Positions 25,829-33,547 of a stretch of DNA of 52,584 nucleotides are shown here, piece after piece. The stretch comes from an uncultured Muribaculaceae bacterium (GTDB lineage: Bacteria > Bacteroidota > Bacteroidia > Bacteroidales > Muribaculaceae). The translations under genes were made by a program, and so were the position numbers. Location of the stretch: contig CABUTS010000013.1 in NCBI GenBank assembly GCA_902494515.1, positions 1 to 52,584 on the forward strand, read 5' to 3'. Position 1 is the stretch's first letter; each line of letters begins with the position of its first letter. The notes below the pieces were generated by a model that was given only the letters and a program-made list of their open reading frames with translations, made no database searches and had not been told where the DNA came from.

Positions 25829-26025
25829 AACGTACGGACGTGCCTTTGGCACGTATCCCCTGCGGATGGGCTTTTGAGGTTCAAGCAATCTTGCTGATCA
25901 TGAAGACCTTGAAGTTAAAGATGCTGGTTATGGTGATTCCGGGTAGATTTGCGTTAAACATCTGATTTAGTGAAAGATGCGGGTTTTACGACGGGGTTAA
26001 CGTGCCAAAGGCACGTCCGTACGTT
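25829..26025. repeat. 197-bp non-coding element with the same terminal inverted repeats
   Basis: The left end (25829-25854, 26 of 27 bases) and right end (25999-26025, exact) match the ends of the element at 18738-19078. The interior is shorter and diverged, though GTAAA...CTGATTT near the right end is still alignable. Bases 25882-25910 contain an inverted fragment (CTTGCTGATCATGAAGACC) of the structured repeat copy at 40691-40720. It begins 17 bp after the stop of the first barrel gene. Confidence 0.75.
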
Positions 26026-26073
26026 TTGAAGGTGGAGTTGCAAACTTGGGGCACAGCATTTCAGCTCCGGCAT

Positions 26074-26131
26074 TTTTGGGGAAGTCCCCCGAAAATCGGG
26101 TAAGTGTACGATTTTGGACACTTACCCGATT
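26074..26131. promoter_or_regulatory. two adjacent hairpins upstream of the second barrel gene
   Basis: TTTTGGGG-AAGT-CCCC (26074 onward) is followed by a perfect 14-bp stem, AATCGGGTAAGTGT (26094-26107) with 26118-26131, around a 10-nt loop. No U-tract follows. Either a weak terminator of the preceding transcript or an operator-like dyad upstream of the promoter at 26156. Confidence 0.5.
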
Positions 26132-26155
26132 GTAAACTACTGATATTCAATGGGC

Positions 26156-26187
26156 CTTGACATGGAGCCAAAATTTCTGTTATTTTG
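26156..26187 (+). promoter_or_regulatory. candidate promoter of the second barrel gene
   Basis: CTTG (26156-26159), a 20-bp spacer and TTATTTTG (26180-26187), each with one mismatch to consensus. The start codon follows at 26233. Confidence 0.4.
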
Positions 26188-26232
26188 CGGTATAACAAAG
26201 AAGCTTTTTTTACACATTAACCGAATTCTAAA

Positions 26233-28416
26233 ATGATGCAAAAGTATTTCTCTTTTTTCATAGCAGCTATCTTCTGTATCTCAGCCGGCGTTTTGGATAT
26301 GACTGCCGGGCGCTTTGCGGCAACTTCGTCGGATTCCATCCCGTCGCTGAGCAAGGCGCAGTTGGATTCCCTGCGGCAGCAGGCGATTGTGGATTCGCTG
26401 ATGTCGAAGGATTTGGGGGAGGTGACCGTCGAGGGGCAAAAGACAAGGTTTTCCGCGAATTCAAGTGTATATCTCACCACCGCCAACCAGCGGAACGCTG
26501 CACAGAATATAACGCAGCTTCTGCAACTTATGGCGATTCCTCAGATTCGGGTCAATCCGCAGAGCAACTCAGTTACCGATAATTTCGGCAAGGAAATTGC
26601 AATTTTCATCAACTATCTTCCTGCAACGGATGAAGATCGGGAGGGGTTGAGAACCGCGGATGTCAGGAAGGTGGAGTATCTTGAATTCCCTTCCGACCCT
26701 CGTTTCCGCGGAGCCGAGAAAGTACTGAACTTCTTTGTTCAGGAATATGAATACGGCGGCTATACGAAAATATTTACCAGAAGTATGGGGCCCCGCTCAT
26801 TCCACTCCAACGATAACATTTTCTCGAAGTTCGCCTACAAAAAGATGACTTATGACTTCTTTACGCAACTGAGGTATTTCTACGACAGCCATTACAGGGT
26901 GATGGAGAACAGCACGTTCCGTATTCCTGACAATGACGGGAAGGTTTCTGAGTTCACTCGCAATCAGATTTCAGACCATGGGCTCGTGCACCAGTATCTG
27001 TTGCCCGTGACTTTCCGCGCCACCTATCAGAATGAAAAGGTGCAGATACGCAATACATTCGGCTACAACTATTGGCGTAATCCCGAGATCGGCTATTCCG
27101 GCACGCTGTATAACTCCGCGCTAACACCTCCCGATGGGACTTTCAGCAATAGTACAACTTACCGGTCACATTCTTTCAGTTATACCGGTGACCTCTTTTT
27201 CAAGTTACCCTCTGATTTCTCGCTGAGCGTAACGCCGGGGTTCAAGTACTCCCACAACAAGTATCATCTGGGCTATTGGAGTATCACCCCGCCGGAAATA
27301 ATTGACAACGAAAAAGAAAATGCCTACACTGCTCAGCTGAATTTTTCGTTGCGCAAGCAGTTCAACAAGTTCCATGCGGCGACGCTGGACTTCCAGCATA
27401 GCCAGAAGCACAACAATGTACAGACGTTCAACGGGCTGGTTGACGTGACTGACCGCTCGCACCAGTATGATTACCGTGCTTCATTGGGTTACCATCTCAA
27501 CCGACAAAACATCAGTGTCAAAGCTATTGCCGGTTTGTCGTGGAATAATACCGACATGAACCATAAAACCACATCTGCGGTCGCGCCCTATCTGCAGCTT
27601 GCCTCTTCGTTCTCCTTCAACGACAAGAACATGATAAACATTGAGGCTTCTTACCATTCTGTAAGTCCCGGTGCACTCAATAAGGTTGAGTCCATAACGC
27701 AGACCAATGAAATGATGTATGTAACCGGAAACCCGCTTCTGAAGAATTATAACAGCATGGAGCTTTCTGCAGCGTATAACTGGGCCCCATCCAACAGCTT
27801 TTCAATGAGCGTCTACGGTTCCACCGAACAGAGTTACAACCGCAGACTATTCTTTTATCGGCCCTATGACGACGGCCGGGCAGTGATATGCGCCCCAATC
27901 AATAACGGCGATTTTTATAAATATACAGCAGGAGTGTCGACGGGCCTCAACTGCTTCAACAACAGTCTGAATATCTCGTTGATGCCTTCCGTGTCTTACT
28001 ACAAATCCACAGGATTATACCGCGCCGACAAGACTGCCTTCAATTTCAGTGCAAGTGCATCATATTACCTGAAGCAATTCTTCGTATGGGGTTATATCTT
28101 TGCCCCGATTACGGAATTTGCAGCATCGTCAACGATGATCACCAAACACCGCTCGCAGTACTCTTTAAACATAGGCTGGGGTAACGGCAACTGGAATATA
28201 GCTCTCGTAGCCTCCGACTTCTTCAACAACGGATTCTACAAGATGATCCAGACGTTGAACACCCCGATTATTACAAACGAAATCAAGAATTATGATTTAT
28301 CATACTCCCGCATGTTCGGAATCTCCGTGACCTACACCTTCGGTTACGGCAAGAAAATCAAGCGCGGCGACGAAGTCGGCGCCCAGTCCGGCGCCTCCTC
28401 CATCGTCACACAATAA
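26233..28416 (+). CDS. TonB-dependent-receptor-like outer-membrane beta-barrel protein (paralogue 2)
   Basis: The 727-residue protein is clearly homologous to the barrel encoded at 23656. The plug segments run in parallel (TVTDNFGKTVAIYINYLPAT against SVTDNFGKEIAIFINYLPAT; PTDPRFRGAEHVINFIVREYEYGGYTK against PSDPRFRGAEKVLNFFVQEYEYGGYTK), and so do the last residues (GDEVGAQSGASS). A signal peptide precedes LGEVTVEGQKTRFSANSSVY. It lies 18 bp before the exporter gene and is probably co-transcribed with it. The duplication followed by divergence, especially in the strand loops, suggests different ligands or a two-component role. Function beyond an outer-membrane barrel is inference. Confidence 0.82.
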   Translation: MMQKYFSFFIAAIFCISAGVLDMTAGRFAATSSDSIPSLSKAQLDSLRQQAIVDSLMSKDLGEVTVEGQKTRFSANSSVYLTTANQRNAAQNITQLLQLMAIPQIRVNPQSNSVTDNFGKEIAIFINYLPATDEDREGLRTADVRKVEYLEFPSDPRFRGAEKVLNFFVQEYEYGGYTKIFTRSMGPRSFHSNDNIFSKFAYKKMTYDFFTQLRYFYDSHYRVMENSTFRIPDNDGKVSEFTRNQISDHGLVHQYLLPVTFRATYQNEKVQIRNTFGYNYWRNPEIGYSGTLYNSALTPPDGTFSNSTTYRSHSFSYTGDLFFKLPSDFSLSVTPGFKYSHNKYHLGYWSITPPEIIDNEKENAYTAQLNFSLRKQFNKFHAATLDFQHSQKHNNVQTFNGLVDVTDRSHQYDYRASLGYHLNRQNISVKAIAGLSWNNTDMNHKTTSAVAPYLQLASSFSFNDKNMINIEASYHSVSPGALNKVESITQTNEMMYVTGNPLLKNYNSMELSAAYNWAPSNSFSMSVYGSTEQSYNRRLFFYRPYDDGRAVICAPINNGDFYKYTAGVSTGLNCFNNSLNISLMPSVSYYKSTGLYRADKTAFNFSASASYYLKQFFVWGYIFAPITEFAASSTMITKHRSQYSLNIGWGNGNWNIALVASDFFNNGFYKMIQTLNTPIITNEIKNYDLSYSRMFGISVTYTFGYGKKIKRGDEVGAQSGASSIVTQ

Positions 28417-28434
28417 TCAAATTTGCGAGGTTAT

Positions 28435-30648
28435 ATGGGATTTCCGTTTGAGAAGCAGAGAGACGCGATGCAGTGCGGTGTGGCCGCACTGGCGATGGTG
28501 TGTCGCTTCCATGGGTATCCCTGCACCCTGCAGCAGCTCGAACAGGTGTGTCACCCCACGCGCGACGGGGTGTCGCTGAAGGGGATTTCCGATGCCGCGA
28601 AGTCATTAGGATTCGAGACTCAGGCTGCGAAATTAGAGGTAGATTCGCTGACGGAGGTGCCCCTGCCGTGCATCCTCCACTGGAATCAGAATCACTTCGT
28701 GGTGCTATACGGTGTCTCGCGCAGGGGAAACCGTTTCCGGGTGGCAGACCCAGCCAAGGGCAAGACAGTCTATAGCAGGGAGGAATTCTGCCGCGGATGG
28801 TGTGGAAACGCCCCTGCGCCTGACACTTCCGGGGAGGGGGAGCCCGAGGGCAGAGGGATAGCGATGTTCCTTGTGCCGGGGGAGGATTTCGGGAAGGCTG
28901 CCCATGAGGCGCGCCGGAGGGGGAATCCGCTGAGGGTGCTGATGAAGTACCTCGGCGAATACCGCCGGTACTTCATTCAGATTTTCGCCGGGCTGTTGGT
29001 GGCTTGCGCCCTGCAGCTGGTGTTTCCGTTCCTGACTCAGGCGATTGTGGATGTCGGAATCAGGGAGAAGTCAATCGGGTTTATCTGGCTGATACTGTTG
29101 GGGGAACTTATGATTGTAATCGGGCGGACCTCGACGGATTTCATCCGCCGATGGCTGCTGCTGCATATCTCCATGAGGGTGAACATATCGCTGCTGAGCG
29201 ACTTCTTCATCAAATTGCTGCGGCTGCCGATGGCTTATTTCGACACGAAGCTCACCGGCGACCTGATGCAGCGGATCTCGGATCATTCGCGGGTGCAGAA
29301 CTTCCTGACGCAGCAGACCCTCGGGGTGATGTTCACGATGCTGAGTTTTCTGGTCTTCGGGGTGGTGCTGCTGATCTACGACCTGAAGGTGTTCGGGATT
29401 TTCCTGATTGGGACGGCGGTCTACGGGGGGTGGATTGCCTCGTTTCTGCGACGCCGGCGCGTGCTCGACTACGAGCTGTTCGAGCGCCAGGCCGTCAACC
29501 AGAACAAGACATTCCGCTTCATCACCACAATGCAGGAGATCAAGCTCCAGGACTGCGAGCGGCGCCGCCGCTGGGAGTGGGAGGACGCGCAGGCCGACCT
29601 CTTCGAGGTGCAGGCGAAGACCCTGAAGCTCCAGCAGTCGCAGGAGGCGGGCAGCGTTTTCATCAATGAGGTGAAAAACATACTCATCACCGTCGTTGCC
29701 GCCACGGCGGTAATCAACGGATCGCTGACCCTCGGCGGGATGTTGGCGATTCAGTATATCGTGGGGCAGCTGAACTCTCCGGTGGAGCAGCTGATGGGGT
29801 TCATCCAGGCGCTTCAGGACGTGAAGATTTCGCTCGAACGCATCAACGAGGTCCACAACGCCCGCGACGAGGAGAGCGACAATCGCCCCTGCCGGGCCAT
29901 CCCGGAGGAGCTTTCCGTCACCCTCGACGGCGTGAAATTCAGCTATGACCCCCATGCTCCGGAGCTGACAATCAAGGGGATAGACCTACATTTTCCCGCC
30001 GGTAAGACCACCGCCATAGTCGGGGCTTCCGGGTCGGGGAAAACAACCCTACTGAAGCTGATTCTCGGCTATTACCCGGTTGAAGGGGGGGAGATCCGCA
30101 TCGGCGACCGGCGGCTCAGCGACATCGACCTGCGGTGGTGGCGCCGACAGTGCGGCGTGGTGATGCAGGAGGGGGTGATTTTCTCGGAGAGCATCGCCCG
30201 CAACATCGCCGTGGATGACTCCGAGATTGACCGGACGCGGATGGAGGAGGCGGCCCGCATCGCCAACATCGACAGCTTCATCATCACACTGCCGACGGGC
30301 TACAACACTATCATCGGACCCGACGGCGTCGGGCTGAGTCAGGGGCAGAAGCAGCGAATCCTCATCGCCCGCGCCGTATACCGCAACCCCCGCTTCATCT
30401 TCCTCGACGAAGCCACCAACTCCCTCGACGCCCGCAACGAGCGGGAGATTGTCCGCAACCTCGAGGGTTTCTACCGCGGGCGCACCGTGATTGTCGTCGC
30501 CCACCGCCTCTCGACGGTCAGCAACGCCGACCACATCATAGTCCTCGACCACGGCACAGTCGCCGAGCAGGGCACCCACTCGGAGCTTGTAGCCCGCCGC
30601 GGCGCTTACTACACACTCATCCGCAACCAGCTGGAATTAGGAACGTGA
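28435..30648 (+). CDS. peptidase-containing ABC exporter (C39 family)
   Basis: The 737-residue inner-membrane ATPase probably removes the Gly-Gly leader and exports the peptide. The N-terminal C39 peptidase has Gln8 and the catalytic Cys14 (QRDAMQCG), His87 (NQNHFVVLYG) and Asp105 (VADPAKG). The transmembrane domain spans about 165-460. The nucleotide-binding domain has Walker A GASGSGKTT (530-538), signature LSQGQ (634-638, instead of LSGGQ), Walker B FIFLDEA and H-loop His690. The frame also starts at a TTG four codons upstream; ATG 28435 is preferred. It follows the second barrel gene closely and precedes a 55-residue membrane protein by 3 bp. No HlyD-type partner is in the window. Confidence 0.95.
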   Translation: MGFPFEKQRDAMQCGVAALAMVCRFHGYPCTLQQLEQVCHPTRDGVSLKGISDAAKSLGFETQAAKLEVDSLTEVPLPCILHWNQNHFVVLYGVSRRGNRFRVADPAKGKTVYSREEFCRGWCGNAPAPDTSGEGEPEGRGIAMFLVPGEDFGKAAHEARRRGNPLRVLMKYLGEYRRYFIQIFAGLLVACALQLVFPFLTQAIVDVGIREKSIGFIWLILLGELMIVIGRTSTDFIRRWLLLHISMRVNISLLSDFFIKLLRLPMAYFDTKLTGDLMQRISDHSRVQNFLTQQTLGVMFTMLSFLVFGVVLLIYDLKVFGIFLIGTAVYGGWIASFLRRRRVLDYELFERQAVNQNKTFRFITTMQEIKLQDCERRRRWEWEDAQADLFEVQAKTLKLQQSQEAGSVFINEVKNILITVVAATAVINGSLTLGGMLAIQYIVGQLNSPVEQLMGFIQALQDVKISLERINEVHNARDEESDNRPCRAIPEELSVTLDGVKFSYDPHAPELTIKGIDLHFPAGKTTAIVGASGSGKTTLLKLILGYYPVEGGEIRIGDRRLSDIDLRWWRRQCGVVMQEGVIFSESIARNIAVDDSEIDRTRMEEAARIANIDSFIITLPTGYNTIIGPDGVGLSQGQKQRILIARAVYRNPRFIFLDEATNSLDARNEREIVRNLEGFYRGRTVIVVAHRLSTVSNADHIIVLDHGTVAEQGTHSELVARRGAYYTLIRNQLELGT

Positions 30649-30651
30649 TTT

Positions 30652-30819
30652 ATGAAACAAAAATCAAATGATCAATCGCCGCTCATTGCTGACCGGTCGC
30701 CGCGCGTGCGGAAGATTTTGGAGAAGGAGCCCCGCGGTCTTTTCTGGGGCGGAATTGCCGCAATTATTTTCGGTATCGTGGTTCTCCTCTTTGTCGCCTC
30801 CTTCCTGGGCTGGATCTGA
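30652..30819 (+). CDS. 55-residue single-pass membrane protein in the exporter operon
   Basis: This short gene starts 3 bp after the exporter stop. The product has a polar, basic N-terminus (MKQKSNDQSPLIADRSPR) of about 30 residues, and then one hydrophobic helix from about Phe31 to Trp54 (FWGGIAAIIFGIVVLLFVAS). A Rho-independent terminator follows 19 bp after its stop, so it is the last gene of the operon. It has coding-like composition and tight spacing, but no family I recognise. Candidates are an exporter accessory subunit or an immunity protein for the peptide; both are guesses from context. Confidence 0.7.
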   Translation: MKQKSNDQSPLIADRSPRVRKILEKEPRGLFWGGIAAIIFGIVVLLFVASFLGWI

Positions 30820-30837
30820 TTGTTCGCTTTGGAAGCG

Positions 30838-30877
30838 AAAAGGCGATGCTCTCCTCAAGACAGGGCATCGCCTTTTT
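30838..30877 (+). terminator. intrinsic terminator of the peptide exporter operon
   Basis: AAAAGGCGATGC (30838-30849) pairs perfectly with 30865-30876, followed by T residues within CCTTTTTG. A second small hairpin, TTCGCTT-TGG-AAGCGAA, lies just upstream (30823-30839). Confidence 0.85.
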
Positions 30878-30933
30878 GATTGGTCTCCGCAGCTCATGGC
30901 TTGCAGCGGAGATATTGAACGGATTGGAGTATG

Positions 30934-31803
30934 TTACGGGAGGAGGACTTTGCGGACGGTGGTGCCGCGGCGCTCGATGAAGAGGCCGGCGGAGGGGTTA
31001 GCGACGCGGCGGCCGCTGAGGTCGTAGTATTCCGCGGGGGCGGCGCTGTCGGAAGCGGGGTCGGAGGAGATGTTTTCGATGCCGGTCTGGTCGGCGGCGT
31101 AGGTCAGGTTGTCCATGCAGAAATAGCCGGGAACAAAGTCGTTGGAGGCGGTCATGGTGATGGAAACGGTCTTGACCTTGCCCAGCGGTTTGAGGTCGCA
31201 GAAAGTCCAGGCTGTCAATACATAGTGGTCGGCAGGGTCGGCGCTGCGGTAATCAGCGACGGGGAAAACCACGGTATTGCCGTTGTCGCCGGTGAAGGTC
31301 AGTTCGGCGTAATCCCCTTCGGAGAAGGGGTCGGAGTAACCGTCGCCTTGGGTCACGCTGCTATACAGATACATATTATTGGTGATGTAGCAGCCGTCGA
31401 GATATGCGCCATCCTCGTTTGCGAGAATCGTGATTTCGGTCTTGTTGATGTAAGGGACAATGCCGGAATAAGCCACGGCGAATCCCGTTCCCTGATATGC
31501 ACCGCCGGGGACGCTGTTGAACTGATCGACCTCGTAGGTTGCGGCATTGAATGACGTAGAGGTGCTCTCCGAGATGCCGAAGCCACCCCAGTAGGTATAG
31601 GTCTCCATGTCGTAGAAGAAGTTGGTGAAGGAGAATCCACCGCTGGTGATATCGGAGTATCCACCTTCGGGGTCACCGGCGTAGTAGGTTTCCCCGGCGG
31701 GGACAAGTCCCTCGAAAGTAGCGGGGGCGTAGTTACCTTCGGCGGTCTGGGCCTGGAGCGCAACAGCTCCGGACAATGCAAGGATAAGTAAAGTTTTTCT
31801 CAT
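30934..31803 (-). CDS. secreted DUF4465-like protein, cobalamin-riboswitch controlled
   Basis: The 289-residue secreted protein has a signal peptide (about 1-19, ending LQAQ). A central beta-rich domain resembles DUF4465 (ATFEGLVPAGETYYAG, GGFSFTNFFYDMETYTYWGGFGIS, FCMDNLTYAAD). A C-terminal tail typical of Bacteroidales T9SS-type or related surface-sorting modules follows (AEYYDLSGRRVANPSAGLFIE). It is the only gene downstream of the cobalamin riboswitch at 32028-32268, so a role in vitamin B12 capture is likely. I recall B12-binding surface proteins with this domain in Bacteroides but cannot verify that here. No lipobox is visible. Confidence 0.8.
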   Translation of the reverse strand: MRKTLLILALSGAVALQAQTAEGNYAPATFEGLVPAGETYYAGDPEGGYSDITSGGFSFTNFFYDMETYTYWGGFGISESTSTSFNAATYEVDQFNSVPGGAYQGTGFAVAYSGIVPYINKTEITILANEDGAYLDGCYITNNMYLYSSVTQGDGYSDPFSEGDYAELTFTGDNGNTVVFPVADYRSADPADHYVLTAWTFCDLKPLGKVKTVSITMTASNDFVPGYFCMDNLTYAADQTGIENISSDPASDSAAPAEYYDLSGRRVANPSAGLFIERRGTTVRKVLLP

Positions 31804-31884
31804 ATAGCAGTTAATTGGGTTTCAGGGGATTAGCCAACTTAGCTATTTTAGTTATTTTAGCTAAGATAGCTGATTTCCGCGCAC

Positions 31885-31909
31885 AAAAAACGCGGGAGAG
31901 TTTCCCGCG
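31885..31909 (-). terminator. attenuator hairpin between riboswitch and DUF4465 gene
   Basis: On the minus strand CGCGGGA and TCCCGCG form a 7-bp GC stem around a 5-nt loop, followed at once by six T. It lies about 80 bp upstream of the gene start and 120 bp downstream of the riboswitch core, as expected for a premature terminator used as expression platform. Confidence 0.7.
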
Positions 31910-32027
31910 AGCCGCTATTGAGAAAAATCATGGAATAAAAGCCTCCGGTGCTGACTGTCTGACGTCGGACCGCCTCAGAGCCTTCTTACGCCACTTGCTT
32001 TTTCCTCGAAAGCAACATCGCGAAAAA

Positions 32028-32268
32028 CGCTTCGGCAGGTCTTCTGACTTACTCCGGCCTCTGAATGATTCGAGCCTTCCCGGCCATCCTTTAAGCGGAC
32101 GGCCAGTGACGCGAACCGGGCCTTTGCGCCGCGGAGCCTCAACAAACCACCGGATACTGACGTATCCGGGAGTCATGCCGGCTTCGCGCGGGAGCTTACA
32201 GCAGCGGGACTGTCCGGGATTCTCACCCGGTTCCCTTTTAAGCGACCGCCGCCGGGCGGCCGCACCGA
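32028..32268 (-). promoter_or_regulatory. cobalamin (adenosylcobalamin-type) riboswitch
   Basis: Read on the minus strand, the region contains GGGAACCGGGTGAGAATCCC, then GGACAGTCCCGCTGCTGTAAGC, and near its 3' end AAGTCAGAAGACCTGCC, the B12 box. These occur in the order and spacing of the cobalamin riboswitch family, with paired arms between them (for example CCGGATAC-GTCA-GTATCCGG). A perfect promoter ends about 10 bp upstream. The nearest downstream gene on this strand is the DUF4465 protein at 31803, and an attenuator-like hairpin lies between. Confidence 0.95.
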
Positions 32269-32277
32269 ATTGCGCCA

Positions 32278-32309
32278 CAAATTTACATCCTTTTCCCGAA
32301 TCCGCCAAA
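32278..32309 (-). promoter_or_regulatory. promoter of the cobalamin riboswitch transcript
   Basis: On the minus strand TTTG (32309-32306), a 20-bp spacer and TAAATTTG (32285-32278) match consensus exactly. Transcription would start near 32271, right at the 5' edge of the riboswitch, giving a leader of roughly 470 nt before the gene. Confidence 0.85.
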
Positions 32310-32350
32310 CTTTTCCCCAGTTTTTTAACGCGCGGAGAGGCAAATGTTTT

Positions 32351-33547
32351 TTAAAGCCCTCCGAAACGGTAACCCACGCCGAGCATCAGGTTGCCGGGGT
32401 TGTGGAAGCGCTCCAGCCGGTAGCCGGTGCTCAGATACAGATGGCGGGTAATGAATGTCTTAAGCGTGAAAGTCTGATACCAACCGCGCAGATCGCCGCC
32501 ACCCGGAGCATACACACTGTGGCCGATACCTATATTCACCGCAAAGATAGGCATCTGCAGTTCGGCCCGCACGCTCACTCCGGCCATTACCCGGTGGCTG
32601 AACGGCTGACGATAGAAACGGGGGTCATCGGGCGATGACATATGCACATAGTACGGGCTCAGGTTGGCCCCCTCGTCGTACTGGAAATCCAGCGACGCGC
32701 CGGCCGAAAACATCGGATTGAAATGCCACAACGGATTGATGTTCAGGCCCAAAACGCCGAAATGTCCGGGTATCAGACGCACATCGGCCTCGTCGTACAC
32801 CTCCGATCCGTAGTTGCAGTCGAATGTATTCTTGCGCCATGCACCGTAGGCCGTCAGGTCATACGAAATATGCTGCCGGTAGTCGCTCCAGTCCATCTTC
32901 CGCCGGGCACACTGCGTGCCAGGCTTCCACACCAGGCCGACCTTTCCCCACACCACATTCACGCCGGGATTGGGATAGTCGGTATTGCCGTTGGAGAAAT
33001 GCGAGAGATTCACACCGCCGACAAGGCTGAAATGCTCGTTGAGAGCATAGTCGAGCCTCAGCCCAAGGTCGATATAAGCGTTGGCGTGCGAGCCGAAACC
33101 TGTAATCGCCTCGTAGTCGAAAGGCTCGGCATCGCCGTTCTTCTTCCATCCGGCCGAGACGCCGAAGTTCCACTCATAGCCGAGGGTCAGACGCTCGGAG
33201 AACGACGCTATGCGTGAGCCCTGAAGCACATATATGTTCACCGGGTTGCCTGTAGCTTTCGAGCTGCTGAAGCCGGTGGCTCCTACGCCGATGCCCTGAT
33301 AGGCATAGGGGTAGTAACGGCCATAACGGCTTTCGGGCGAAAAGCTGAAGGCATACTCCACCGCTCCGCCATACGCGGCACGGGTCCGGGCGCCATAGAA
33401 GTTCTCACCCTTCACAATGCGGTTGCTCGGCAGCACATAAGCTCCGCGGAGTGATACCTCCCAGCGGTGCGACACTGCCGTCGAATCCCCCGCAAACACC
33501 GACAGCGCGCACAGCGCCGCCGCTATAATGGTCAATATCTGTTTCAT
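32351..33547 (-). CDS. PagL-like acyloxyacyl hydrolase (lipid A deacylase family)
   Basis: The 398-residue protein has a signal peptide (about 1-19) and a beta-barrel-like remainder. The segment NLSHFSNGNTDYPNPGVN fits the active-site pattern of PagL-type lipid A 3-O-deacylases, where a His and nearby Ser (H-x-S-N) act in the outer membrane. The protein is about twice the length of classical PagL; the C-terminal half (from roughly residue 210) looks like a second barrel-like unit. It is the last gene of an operon with an lptD-like gene and a lipoprotein, a context consistent with lipopolysaccharide modification. The start overlaps the stop of the lipoprotein gene by 4 bp. Confidence 0.72.
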   Translation of the reverse strand: MKQILTIIAAALCALSVFAGDSTAVSHRWEVSLRGAYVLPSNRIVKGENFYGARTRAAYGGAVEYAFSFSPESRYGRYYPYAYQGIGVGATGFSSSKATGNPVNIYVLQGSRIASFSERLTLGYEWNFGVSAGWKKNGDAEPFDYEAITGFGSHANAYIDLGLRLDYALNEHFSLVGGVNLSHFSNGNTDYPNPGVNVVWGKVGLVWKPGTQCARRKMDWSDYRQHISYDLTAYGAWRKNTFDCNYGSEVYDEADVRLIPGHFGVLGLNINPLWHFNPMFSAGASLDFQYDEGANLSPYYVHMSSPDDPRFYRQPFSHRVMAGVSVRAELQMPIFAVNIGIGHSVYAPGGGDLRGWYQTFTLKTFITRHLYLSTGYRLERFHNPGNLMLGVGYRFGGL

